From contig NZ_CANNBW010000010.1 of the NCBI RefSeq assembly GCF_947502995.1, positions 1-64,000 on the forward strand: 64,000 nt of DNA, given 5' to 3'. Position 1 is the stretch's first letter. Each line of letters begins with the position of its first letter. A program made the position numbers and the translations under genes. Below, in pieces: positions 26,558 to 35,577 of this stretch. This DNA is from an uncultured Tenacibaculum sp. (lineage in GTDB: Bacteria > Bacteroidota > Bacteroidia > Flavobacteriales > Flavobacteriaceae). Under the pieces are notes generated by a model. It worked only from the letters and a program-made list of their open reading frames with translations, did not search any database and was not told the origin of the DNA.

Positions 26558-26993
26558 TTTTAGGTGTAAACCCCAGAATAGTGTAATTACTTTTTTTTCC
26601 TTTTTTACATATTTCCTCTTTTAAATGTAATTCAAGTGTAGTTCCTTTCATCACACTTAAAGCATTAAAAATTTCCTGTGTTTCGGTATTAAAGTATAGT
26701 GTTTTATTAGATTGAGGAAGATTGATAATACTACTTCCTTCATTTGAAACTTTTAAAATTTTACATAAAACAGCATTTACATTTTTTTTATTGCAATTTA
26801 ATACTTGCTTACTTTTTCCTAAAATTTTAGCGTTTATAGTTAAAGTGTTAGGAGTAGTTTTATTTTCCGAATAAGCTACATCTCCAAACTTAGGTTTAGC
26901 TATTTTTTTCTTTTGTTGTTGAGCAGATAAAGTTGTATTACATGAAAAGAACACTAATAACGGAATTAAATATAAAGAGGTTGTAAATTTCAT
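26547..26993 (-). CDS. Small exported or lipoprotein of unknown function
   Basis: The 148-residue protein begins with a signal ending either at the lipobox VFFSC (lipoprotein, Cys18) or shortly after at TLSAQ. The mature part is basic and has paired cysteines (LNCNKKNVNAVLCKI and EEICKKGKK) with beta-type alternation. No family was recognised. It overlaps cvpA tail to tail by 11 bases and is followed downstream by the large BNR protein in the order of transcription, with a terminator only after that protein. Confidence 0.7.
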   Translation of the reverse strand: MKFTTSLYLIPLLVFFSCNTTLSAQQQKKKIAKPKFGDVAYSENKTTPNTLTINAKILGKSKQVLNCNKKNVNAVLCKILKVSNEGSSIINLPQSNKTLYFNTETQEIFNALSVMKGTTLELHLKEEICKKGKKSNYTILGFTPKTKS

Positions 26994-27009
26994 AAATGAA
27001 AGATAAAAA

Positions 27010-27038
27010 AAATAGAGGCTTTTTTACAGCCTCTATTT
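27010..27038 (-). terminator. Terminator after the BNR-repeat protein
   Basis: AAATAGAGGCT (27010-27020) pairs with AGCCTCTATTT (27028-27038); on the minus strand the second arm runs into TTTTTT. It starts 11 bases beyond the stop at 27050. Confidence 0.85.
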
Positions 27039-27049
27039 TATATGAAAGT

Positions 27050-30000
27050 TTATTTTTTAATAATTTTAAAACGCTTAGCAGTTTTTTCTCCTTTGATATT
27101 GATTAAATAGATTCCAGAAGAAACGTTAGATGCATCCCAAACATAATTAGATTTAGGAGAAACGTTTTGTTTTTGGTGTACTACCTTTCCAGAAATGTCG
27201 AATACACTTATCGAGATTTGATCATCTGAAGTAATAGTTTGTAAGTTAAAGTAGAAAACTCCATCTGAAGGATTTGGCCACGCTAAAGTTTTTAACTGTC
27301 CATCAATAGAGGCTAAAGAAGCTTCTTGTTGTACATCTTCAGATTCATTATTTAAACTGATGATATCACCAAAAATTTGGAAAGTTTGATCAATAGGAGC
27401 TCTACCTAAAGCAACAGTAGATGGTGTCCAATCTAAAGCTCCTCTTCCAAAAAGATTAGCAGGATCTCTTAATAAAGTAACTTGTCCCACTCTGTTATCT
27501 TCAGAAGACCAAAACCATTGGTTTCCTGTAGGTAAGAAAGGTAAATTTACATAGATAGAAATCCAGTAATTTCCACTTTCTAATGTTAAAGCTTCAGGAA
27601 GTAATAAGTTTAAGTTAGGATCATTAAGTTCAGAAATTGGAGTTAAATCTGAAGTATTGTATACTTCGTCTCCAGGAACTCCATCATTATCGTTATAAAT
27701 AATTACATCTACACTTGAGAAATTAGGCACTCCATTATTTCCACCAAAAGCAAGAATTCTATTTATTACCCAACTATTACCTTCAGGAATTGTAAAATCA
27801 TCGGCAGCTTGAACTACACCGTTAAAATCAACAAAGTTTTGAGAAGGAATAGATGAAACTACTTCATTATTTTGTTCGTAAATAGGAACTTCAGAAATCG
27901 TAACTGTAAATCCTGTAGAAACTTGTTCTCCATTAGAAGAAGCAATTAAACCTATAGAAGCCACACCAATTGCATCTGGTGTATATGATAACGTTAAAGT
28001 ATTTCCATTTAAAGTAGCAGTAACTAAATCTGTGTTTGTATTCGTTACTTCAATTTCTATTGGTAAATTTTCAGATTGAACAAATAGACCAGTAATATCT
28101 ATTTCAGTATCAGGACTGTTTTTAGGTAGGTTTACATTATCAATTAAAAATGCATTAGATAATGTAACTTCTGGTAATGGATTTGCTGTAATAGGAAAAC
28201 GAGCACTAAATAAACCGTTACCGTGCGAAGCAACAGCAATAAATCCGTCTTTTCTTGTAACAACTTCATCAGTTACTGCATTTCCGATAGCGTTATTTTC
28301 TTTTCTCCAAACAGTATTTCTACCATTTAAATAATCGGTGTAATATAATCCTGTACTAGTTGCAGCAAAGATTTTTTGATTTCTTGAATACTGATTTTCT
28401 TTACTACCTAAAAAAGCTGTACTTCTTACAGAAGGTCCGTTTCCAGATCCATCAGGTCTTTCTTCTAAATTACCGCTAATATTAATCCAAGTTTCACCAG
28501 CATCTTCAGTAAAGAAAACACTAGGAATACCATAATTAGAGAACGTTACAATTACTCTATCAGAATTAGAAGGGTCTACATTAATATCATTAACAAAACC
28601 ATTAGGCAATCCTTTACCACTAGAAATATCAATAGCTGGTTGGTTATCAATATTTGCATTATCCATTCTATAAATAATACCTGTGTTTGTTCCGTAATAT
28701 AACTTGTTAGCTACTGGGAATTTAGAAATATCTAAAGAAGTAATTCTGCTTCCAGCAGGTGTTTGAGAAGTTTCAATAGAAACCCAATTTACACTTGCTC
28801 TTCCGTTAGAGAATAAAGGAATTCCGTCTAAGTTTATGTTTCTCCAGATACGACCTTGAATAGGCATATACATTATATTATCCTTATTAGGATCTAAAAT
28901 GAACGGATTGATAAATGAAAAGTCATTATTACCAGGACCAGCAGGTCTTACACTTGTGAAAGATTCGAATTCTCCATTTTCATCGAAATTAAGACGGAAA
29001 ACATTTCCTCTTTGAGAAGATACATAACGCGTTCTACCATTGTTTGCAATAGCACTATAAGCACCATCTCCTCCAAAATCTTCTTCCCACGTTGCATTAG
29101 ATGCGGTAGAATTTGTAAACCATGTACCATTATCTTGGAAACCAGCAACTAAATCATCTGAATTTGCTTCAGGATCAAAAGCTACGTGATATGGTTGTGT
29201 TGTAATGTAACCATTATTTAAAGAAGTCCATTCTACAGGCTCTATTCCTGGATTGTTTGCAGTAATATCTTCACTTATAAAAACACCTCCATCATTTCCT
29301 GATAATACTCTGTTTGGGTTTGAAGGATAAAACACTAAAGCATGTTGATCTGGATGTTGATTCGTATACAAACTAACATTGTTTAAAGGAGAGTAACCAG
29401 CAATCCAACTTTCCTGACCAGCAGGTGTTGTAAAACCTGTAGTAGATCTATACACATTTGTTGCTCCTAAGAAAACAATATTACTATCAGTTGGGTGAAC
29501 TTTAATTAACATATTATATCCACCTTGTATGTTAACATTTCCTACATTACCACCTATAGATGTTAATGGAATGTTTGAAGTTAAATCAACCCAAGCTTCA
29601 CCTAAAGAAGCTGCTGAATTGTCGTATCTAAATAAAAAACCTCTTTCTCTATCTTGATCTGTTGGATCTGCTGAAAAGAAGTATACTGTATCTTCGTTTG
29701 AAGGATCTATTCCCATAACAGTTCTACCATAATCTGCTGGGAAATTTAAAGGAGTAATATTAGTCCAGTTGTCTCCATCAGTAGAAGTAAAGAATCCTGC
29801 ATTAGGTGTTCCGCCAGAATCGATTGTTGCATAAATTCTTCCAGTTGAAGTGATACTAACTTCTACTGTGTTATCAAAACCACCAGCTAAAACTTCTGTG
29901 AAAGAATTTCCTCCATCTTGAGATCTGAATAATCCATCAAATGTAGCTACGTATAAATCACCATTAGTTGGATTTACAGCTATAGAGTTAATTAAATCAA

Positions 30001-30736
30001 AGCTAGATTCAAAGCCACCAACGTTTTCATTTCTAGTTGCTCTTAATAATTCCCAAGTTCTACCTTGATCTTGAGATTTATAAACACCACTACCTTGATA
30101 GAATCCACCTCCAGCACCAGCAGAGTTTCCTAAGCGTTCACCAGAAGCAAAGTACCAAATATATCCTTTATTTGGTCTTGGATCTTGAACAATAGTAGTG
30201 ATACTAGGACTTTGGAAAGAACGTGTAACTTTTCTCCAAGTTTCACCGTTATTTTCAGATCTCCATAATCCACCAGAAACACCACCAGCAAGAATTATAT
30301 TTTCATTAGTTCTATCTATTGCTAATGCTCTAGTTCGACCACCAACATTAAAAGGTCCTCTATTTTGCCAATTAGAGAAGCTTCCGTTTGAAGATCTAGA
30401 ATATAATCTTCTTAAATCGTTGCTAGGAGTAATTTTTGTAGCGAATTTTAATTCAGCTTTACGAATTCCTTCAGGAATTTTTCCTGTTAAAGGATTTTTT
30501 AATCTTTCAAATTCGTATTCAGCTCTTTCAATAGCATTGTCTGCTTGACGTTCCATTGGAGTTTTAGAATTCGTAGCTCCTGTTTTACTATCAAACATTT
30601 TTTGGTTTTTGTAAACCTGACTCTTTTTAATTTTTTTTTGATTTGGACTAGGTTTAAGGTTTTGTGCATTTAATGTACCACCAATACCAAGCACAAGCAG
30701 TGTTAAAACACTGCCTCTGAGTAATTTTAGATTCAT
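27050..30736 (-). CDS. Type IX secreted BNR/sortilin-like repeat protein
   Basis: The 1228-residue exported protein has a signal peptide (MNLKLLRGSVLTLLVLGIGG to LNAQ), a charged pro-region (about 25-110), then a large beta-propeller section (about 115-860). Asp-box motifs repeat there: SENNGETWRKV, SQDQGRTWELL, SQDGGNSFTEV, STDGDNWTNI and TEDAGETWINI. A cadherin-like segment (about 870-950), a beta-sandwich (about 965-1110) and a type IX sorting tail (WPNPSDG to FKIIKK) follow. Such Asp-box proteins resemble sialidase or VPS10-type propellers but usually lack catalytic residues in Bacteroidota; a surface-adhesion or binding role is likely. It is a single gene closed by a clear terminator. 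Confidence 0.88.
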   Translation of the reverse strand: MNLKLLRGSVLTLLVLGIGGTLNAQNLKPSPNQKKIKKSQVYKNQKMFDSKTGATNSKTPMERQADNAIERAEYEFERLKNPLTGKIPEGIRKAELKFATKITPSNDLRRLYSRSSNGSFSNWQNRGPFNVGGRTRALAIDRTNENIILAGGVSGGLWRSENNGETWRKVTRSFQSPSITTIVQDPRPNKGYIWYFASGERLGNSAGAGGGFYQGSGVYKSQDQGRTWELLRATRNENVGGFESSFDLINSIAVNPTNGDLYVATFDGLFRSQDGGNSFTEVLAGGFDNTVEVSITSTGRIYATIDSGGTPNAGFFTSTDGDNWTNITPLNFPADYGRTVMGIDPSNEDTVYFFSADPTDQDRERGFLFRYDNSAASLGEAWVDLTSNIPLTSIGGNVGNVNIQGGYNMLIKVHPTDSNIVFLGATNVYRSTTGFTTPAGQESWIAGYSPLNNVSLYTNQHPDQHALVFYPSNPNRVLSGNDGGVFISEDITANNPGIEPVEWTSLNNGYITTQPYHVAFDPEANSDDLVAGFQDNGTWFTNSTASNATWEEDFGGDGAYSAIANNGRTRYVSSQRGNVFRLNFDENGEFESFTSVRPAGPGNNDFSFINPFILDPNKDNIMYMPIQGRIWRNINLDGIPLFSNGRASVNWVSIETSQTPAGSRITSLDISKFPVANKLYYGTNTGIIYRMDNANIDNQPAIDISSGKGLPNGFVNDINVDPSNSDRVIVTFSNYGIPSVFFTEDAGETWINISGNLEERPDGSGNGPSVRSTAFLGSKENQYSRNQKIFAATSTGLYYTDYLNGRNTVWRKENNAIGNAVTDEVVTRKDGFIAVASHGNGLFSARFPITANPLPEVTLSNAFLIDNVNLPKNSPDTEIDITGLFVQSENLPIEIEVTNTNTDLVTATLNGNTLTLSYTPDAIGVASIGLIASSNGEQVSTGFTVTISEVPIYEQNNEVVSSIPSQNFVDFNGVVQAADDFTIPEGNSWVINRILAFGGNNGVPNFSSVDVIIYNDNDGVPGDEVYNTSDLTPISELNDPNLNLLLPEALTLESGNYWISIYVNLPFLPTGNQWFWSSEDNRVGQVTLLRDPANLFGRGALDWTPSTVALGRAPIDQTFQIFGDIISLNNESEDVQQEASLASIDGQLKTLAWPNPSDGVFYFNLQTITSDDQISISVFDISGKVVHQKQNVSPKSNYVWDASNVSSGIYLINIKGEKTAKRFKIIKK

Positions 30737-30895
30737 GTGAGGTTAATTTTAAAAAAGTCGAAGTTAGTTTTAAAAAACAGATCTTTTTTGTGAAAGAAAT
30801 CTTAAAAAAAATAACAAAATGTTAATGTTTTTAGGAGGTATAAACTTGTTTTTAGGTATTTGCTTGTTATGTAGTGGTTTATGTTTCTGGGTAAA

Positions 30896-30925
30896 AAAAG
30901 CATCTAAAATGAATTAGATGCTTTT
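30896..30925 (-). terminator. Terminator of the carbonic anhydrase operon
   Basis: AAAAGCATCTA (30896-30906) pairs with TAGATGCTTTT (30915-30925), with a T run on the minus strand. It lies 30 bases beyond the carbonic anhydrase stop. Confidence 0.88.
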
Positions 30926-30955
30926 GATATTTTTTTTGAAAAGAATGTCGTTTTT

Positions 30956-31585
30956 CTATAACATTGTTACTTTTCCTGTATGTAAAGAGTAAACTCCACC
31001 TACAATTGAAATTTCACCGTTATCTTCCATCTCTTGTAAGATTTTACTTCTCTCGCGAATTCTTTCAATTGTTAACTTTACATTGTTTTCAACAGTTTTA
31101 GCAACAAAAGCTGGGTTTGAAGAATCTGCAACGCCATCTACTTGTTCTGAAGCCATTTTTGCAGCAGGAGTTATATTAGCTAACATTTTAGTAATGTTAC
31201 CTAACTCTACACCATCACAAGCAGCTTTTACAGCTCCACAGCTTTCATGCCCTAGTACAAAAACTAATTTACTACCAGCTACAGCACATGAATATTCCAT
31301 GCTTCCTAATATGTCTACATTTTCGAAATTTCCTGCTACACGAGCCACAAAAACATCTCCAATAGTTTGGTCGAAAACTAATTCTACCGGTACACGAGAA
31401 TCGATACAAGATAAAATTACTGCTTTAGGAAATTGTCCACCAGTAGTTTGTTCTACTAGTGAAGGAACATCTGATGCAGTTAAGTTATTAGCAATATAAC
31501 GTTGGTTACCTGCTAATAAATCGTCTAATACAGATTTGGGAGTTAAATCACTTTGCAGTTCTTTTGTTAATGCTGTATTTCTCAT
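30956..31585 (-). CDS. Beta-class carbonic anhydrase
   Basis: The enzyme interconverts carbon dioxide and bicarbonate. Zinc ligands and the catalytic dyad are all present: Cys60, Asp62 and Arg64 in SCIDSRVP, and His113 and Cys116 in GHESCGAV, in a 209-residue protein of normal length. No signal peptide is seen, so it is cytosolic. The gene is the last of three on the minus strand and starts 11 bases after a SulP transporter. This association is known for bicarbonate uptake, where the enzyme works on the imported ion. It has its own terminator. Confidence 0.95.
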   Translation of the reverse strand: MRNTALTKELQSDLTPKSVLDDLLAGNQRYIANNLTASDVPSLVEQTTGGQFPKAVILSCIDSRVPVELVFDQTIGDVFVARVAGNFENVDILGSMEYSCAVAGSKLVFVLGHESCGAVKAACDGVELGNITKMLANITPAAKMASEQVDGVADSSNPAFVAKTVENNVKLTIERIRERSKILQEMEDNGEISIVGGVYSLHTGKVTML

Positions 31586-31596
31586 TTTATTTCTTT

Positions 31597-33459
31597 TTAA
31601 TGGTTATCTTTTATATTGTTTTTTACCCAATCTAAACATTCAGAAAAGGTTTTAAATGTATGTTCTTTAGATACTAAATCAGGAATTAATCCGATTTTTT
31701 CCATCATGTATCTTGGTTGTTCAAGTACATCTACGAACAAGACTTGAACACCGTCTTTTTCTAAATCGATAAGAATATCTTCTAAAGCAAATAAACCAGA
31801 TTGATCTACATAAGGCATTCGTCCCATTCGAACTATAACCGTTTTAGCTGTATCTGGTATTTGTTTTGCGAGTTGCTGAAAATTACTTGTCGACCCAAAA
31901 AATAAAGGTCCGTTAATGTGTTTTATAAATACTTCTTCTGAAAGTTGATCTGGAAACTCAGCTTCATCTTCCCAAGCTTCTTCTTGAAGTGAAGTTACAT
32001 CGGAACGTTTGGCAGTAACATCACCAATTTTCTTCATGAAAATTAACGAAGCGATTACTAAACCAATTCCAACAGCATAAACTAAGTCCCAAAATGTTGA
32101 TAATAAAAGTACCACCAACATGATGATAAATTCTGAACTCAACTTTATAGGTCCTAATTTAACATCTTTAGGTAGGTTTGGAATTGCGCGTAATCCTTTG
32201 TAATCCATTACACCAATTCCAACAGTGATTAATACACCTGCTAATACAGCAGCAGGTATTTTAGAAGCTATTGGACCTAAACCTAATAATATGATTAATA
32301 GCATAACACCAGCAATCATACCAGAAAGTTTAGTTTTTCCTCCAGATTTAATATTTACAACAGTTCTAATTGTAGCACCAGCTCCAGGAATACCTCCAAA
32401 AATTGCTGCGATACTATTTCCAATACCTTGACCAACTAACTCTTTGTTTGGTTTATGTTTGGTTTTAGTCATGTTATCTGCAACAACAGAAGTTAATAAA
32501 GAATCTATTGCTCCTAATAAAGCTAATGTGAAAGCGGTGAAAATATAAGGTTTTACACTACCGAGATTAAAACCTGTGAAGATTTCAAGATTAGGTACAG
32601 GAAATCCGCCAGGTATTTCTTCAATAGGTCTGTATTCTAAATTAAAGATCAAAGCAATCGCGGTCATAATAACTAAAGCAACTAACGTGCTAGGTATTGC
32701 TGTTGTGATCTTTTTAAACCCGTAAATAATGATAATAGTACCTAAAGCTAAAAGCAATTCTAAAAGATTAATGCTTTTTATTGCTCTAGGTAATACTTTT
32801 AATGCACCAATTACTCCTGAAGATTCTTTGCCCGCTAAAGTTTTAGCTTCTTTTAAAATAGCTTCTTGAGTAATTTCATTAGAACGTTTAATTGTTTCTT
32901 TAAAATCTTCTAATACTAATATTCCTTCTCCGGCCTCATCCTTTAAGATGTTTTGTAAGATGATTTCTTGAGCTTGAGGCTTAAATTGTTCTACGAAAGA
33001 AACATCTTCTTTGGCATAATATCCTATAGATGGTAAAATTTGAGTAAATAAAATAATAACACCTATGGCTGTCATAAAACCAGAAACTACAGGATAAGGT
33101 ATATATCTTATGTATTTACCAAAACCAAGTAATCCTAGGCCAATTTGTAAAAGACCAGCTAATAAGAATACAGTAAGAATTGTTGGTAAAGCTTGGTTAA
33201 TATTACCATCATTTGCTGCTATAATTGTTCCAATAACTACCATACTTACAGCTGTCATTGGAGCTGTAGGTCCTGATATTTGTGTATCTGTACCTCCAAA
33301 AAGAGAGGCAAAGAAAGCAATAATTATGGCTCCATATAGCCCTGCTGTTGGTCCTAAACCAGAAGAAACACCAAAAGCTAATGCTAGCGGTAAAGCTACT
33401 ATACCTGCTGTTATACCTCCGAAGAGATCACCTTTAATATTAGAAAATAAGTTTTTCAT
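31597..33459 (-). CDS. SulP family anion transporter with STAS domain
   Basis: The 620-residue membrane protein has the SulP layout: 12-14 hydrophobic segments (first GITAGIVALPLALAFGVSSG, with the signature FFGGTDTQISGPTAPM region at about 55-70), then a C-terminal STAS domain (about 510-610, VIVRMGRMPYVDQSGLFALED). A charged insertion of about 65 residues (about 150-215) separates two membrane segments and is absent from its neighbour SulP. Substrates in this family include sulfate, bicarbonate and other anions. The adjacent carbonic anhydrase (11-base gap) favours bicarbonate as in BicA, but this is inference from context. It is co-directional with a second SulP gene 71 bases upstream. Confidence 0.92.
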   Translation of the reverse strand: MKNLFSNIKGDLFGGITAGIVALPLALAFGVSSGLGPTAGLYGAIIIAFFASLFGGTDTQISGPTAPMTAVSMVVIGTIIAANDGNINQALPTILTVFLLAGLLQIGLGLLGFGKYIRYIPYPVVSGFMTAIGVIILFTQILPSIGYYAKEDVSFVEQFKPQAQEIILQNILKDEAGEGILVLEDFKETIKRSNEITQEAILKEAKTLAGKESSGVIGALKVLPRAIKSINLLELLLALGTIIIIYGFKKITTAIPSTLVALVIMTAIALIFNLEYRPIEEIPGGFPVPNLEIFTGFNLGSVKPYIFTAFTLALLGAIDSLLTSVVADNMTKTKHKPNKELVGQGIGNSIAAIFGGIPGAGATIRTVVNIKSGGKTKLSGMIAGVMLLIILLGLGPIASKIPAAVLAGVLITVGIGVMDYKGLRAIPNLPKDVKLGPIKLSSEFIIMLVVLLLSTFWDLVYAVGIGLVIASLIFMKKIGDVTAKRSDVTSLQEEAWEDEAEFPDQLSEEVFIKHINGPLFFGSTSNFQQLAKQIPDTAKTVIVRMGRMPYVDQSGLFALEDILIDLEKDGVQVLFVDVLEQPRYMMEKIGLIPDLVSKEHTFKTFSECLDWVKNNIKDNH

Positions 33460-33530
33460 TTTCAGTTAGATTGAATTTTTTGTTAAGTTTTTATTTATAC
33501 CATAAAAAATAGTATTTCATAATAAATTAG

Positions 33531-35141
33531 TTAACTCAGATTAGGGTTAAGTTTAAAAAATTCAATATAACTAGGAGGATTTTCAACAGTTCCTCTTTCG
33601 GAAATTAACTTGATATTAATATTTCTTTCTTTTGCTTTATATGCAAAGTCTTCTAAAATTTCTATAATATCATTATCTAAGTATCTTGTTTTAGTAACAT
33701 CTAGTTCTAAAGCTGAATTTTGAGGTAAGCTGTCTAATTCTTTCAAAATAGCACCTTTGTTAAAGAAAGTAACTTCTTCAGCTAATGTCATTTTTATTTT
33801 TCCATCATCTATATTTTCACCTTCTTTGTGTAAGAAGTGAGAGTTTTGAAAACTCTTAAATAAAATTACAAAAATACCAACAGCTAAACCTAAACCGATT
33901 CCTAATAATAAATCGCCAGTAATTGCCATCGGTAAAACAGTAGTCATAAATGGTAGCCATTGTTTCCATCCTAATTTGAACATAGTTTTAAATGTAGATG
34001 GTTTAGCTAATTTAAAACCAACAACAAATAATACAGCGGCTAAAACAGATAAAGGAATTTTATTTAATAATGTTGGAATTAAAATGACAGAGATTAATAA
34101 TAAAAACCCGTGAATAATTGCTGATATTTTACTTTTTCCACCTGATTGAATATTAGCAGAACTTCTTACAATTACCTGAGTAATTGGTAGCCCTCCAATT
34201 AAACCTGAAATAATATTTCCTGTTCCTTGAGCTATTAATTCTCTATTGGTAGGAGTAACATTTTTGTCTGGATCTAACTTATCTGTAGCCTCAACGCATA
34301 ATAAAGTTTCTAAACTAGCTACTATAGCAATAGTAAATGCTATTACCCAAACATCTTTGTCTCCAATTGCAGAAAAGTTAGGGAAACTAAATTGTCCTTT
34401 AAAACTATCGAAACTATCTGGTACAGGTACAGAAACTAATTGTTTTTGTAATAGTTCTAAAGAACCATCTTGAGTTACAACATAGAATATAATTCCAACT
34501 ACTACGGCTACTAATGGTCCTTGAACTAATTGGAAAATTTTACCTTTTTTAGATAAAACATTAGACCATAATAATAAAATTCCTAATGAGATAATACCAA
34601 TTAGTGTAGCACCGATACTAATGTTTCCACTGATTAAGGCGTTGATAGAATTTAAAAGTCCAGATATTAAATTTTTCCATTCAACTTGAAGAAAAGAATA
34701 ATCTCCAGTTGGATTTTTATCCATTCCAAAGAAATAAGGAATTTGCTTTAAGATGATAATTATTCCAATACCAGTAAGCATTCCTTTAATTACAGATGAA
34801 GGGAAAAAGTAAGCGATAATTCCTGCTCTGGCTACTCCTAAAAGTATTTGGATAATACCTCCTAAAACCACAGCAACTAAGAATTTTTCGAACCCTCCAT
34901 TTTCTAGACCTCCAAGAGTTACTATTGCTGCTAATACAATAGCTGCTAAACCAGCTGCTGGTCCACTAACTCCAATACTAGATCCACTAATACTTGCTAC
35001 TACAATACCTCCAATGATACCTGCAATTAATCCAGAAAATAATGGCGCTCCACTCGCCAAAGCAATACCTAAACATAAAGGTAGTGCTACAAAAAATACC
35101 ACTATACTAGCGGGTAAATCACTTTTTATCGTTTTAAACAT
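33531..35141 (-). CDS. SulP family anion transporter with STAS domain
   Basis: This second SulP protein has 536 residues and clear homology in layout to the downstream one: N-terminal ASIVVFFVALPLCLGIALAS, the SGSSIGVSGPAAGLAAIV region (about 53-70), many helices, and a shorter STAS domain at about 440-530 (LELDVTKTRYLDNDIIEILED). It lacks the large charged insertion of its neighbour. It probably forms one transcript with the second SulP gene and the carbonic anhydrase. Two non-identical transporters beside one anhydrase could differ in affinity, ion coupling or substrate. A hairpin sits in its 5' leader at 35156-35179. Confidence 0.9.
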   Translation of the reverse strand: MFKTIKSDLPASIVVFFVALPLCLGIALASGAPLFSGLIAGIIGGIVVASISGSSIGVSGPAAGLAAIVLAAIVTLGGLENGGFEKFLVAVVLGGIIQILLGVARAGIIAYFFPSSVIKGMLTGIGIIIILKQIPYFFGMDKNPTGDYSFLQVEWKNLISGLLNSINALISGNISIGATLIGIISLGILLLWSNVLSKKGKIFQLVQGPLVAVVVGIIFYVVTQDGSLELLQKQLVSVPVPDSFDSFKGQFSFPNFSAIGDKDVWVIAFTIAIVASLETLLCVEATDKLDPDKNVTPTNRELIAQGTGNIISGLIGGLPITQVIVRSSANIQSGGKSKISAIIHGFLLLISVILIPTLLNKIPLSVLAAVLFVVGFKLAKPSTFKTMFKLGWKQWLPFMTTVLPMAITGDLLLGIGLGLAVGIFVILFKSFQNSHFLHKEGENIDDGKIKMTLAEEVTFFNKGAILKELDSLPQNSALELDVTKTRYLDNDIIEILEDFAYKAKERNINIKLISERGTVENPPSYIEFFKLNPNLS

Positions 35142-35155
35142 GGTGAAATGTATTT

Positions 35156-35179
35156 TTCAACCTGTGAAAAAAGGTTGAA
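35156..35179 (-). promoter_or_regulatory. Hairpin in the leader of the SulP gene
   Basis: TTCAACCT (35156-35163) and AGGTTGAA (35172-35179) form a perfect 8-bp stem with an 8-base loop, 15 bases before the ATG. It is not followed by a T run on the minus strand, so it is not a normal terminator. A leader-RNA or protein-binding role is possible. Confidence 0.3.
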
Positions 35180-35226
35180 TATTTATAATTAATTTTTTAA
35201 AATATTTGAATTGAAAAACCGAAAAA

Positions 35227-35523
35227 TTAACTATAAATTTCTGGAGGAGGAGAGTCTAGTTTTTTGAATATAGAGTTATATCTTGTCGATATATATACTA
35301 TTGAATTTTGAATCTTAGTTTTAGAGTAAGTTTTAAATAAAGGAGAAGGAGTTACAATTTTTGCCTCATTATCTTTTGTTATTTCAGTTTCTTCACTGTC
35401 TTCATCCATATCTATTTCTAATGATACTTCACAGTTAAACTTGGTGATACTGATGTAAGTAGGCAATACAATAGATGTAAGCAAAATAAAAGAAAATACG
35501 TATGTATAAAATACCCTTATCAT
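35227..35523 (-). CDS. Small single-helix membrane protein of unknown function
   Basis: The 98-residue product has one N-terminal hydrophobic helix (YTYVFSFILLTSIVLPTYISI) acting as signal or anchor, then a strongly acidic stretch (DMDEDSEETEITKDNE) and a basic, Tyr-rich tail ending PPPEIYS. No family was recognised. It starts 55 bases after the end of the bat operon, on the same strand, and precedes the SulP cassette. It might be read through from batE. Confidence 0.55.
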   Translation of the reverse strand: MIRVFYTYVFSFILLTSIVLPTYISITKFNCEVSLEIDMDEDSEETEITKDNEAKIVTPSPLFKTYSKTKIQNSIVYISTRYNSIFKKLDSPPPEIYS

Positions 35524-35577
35524 TATTATAAATATATCAAATATAAAAAACTTGAGGGTATGAGTATTGTTAAAATA

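Noticed and set aside
30198..30548. Plus-strand frame of 116 codons inside the BNR protein gene
   Set aside because: It is a shadow of a long, well-supported gene on the other strand with clear domain content.
31083..33469. Plus-strand frames opposite the carbonic anhydrase and SulP genes
   Set aside because: They are antisense to conserved enzyme and transporter sequence and show no domain or start signal.
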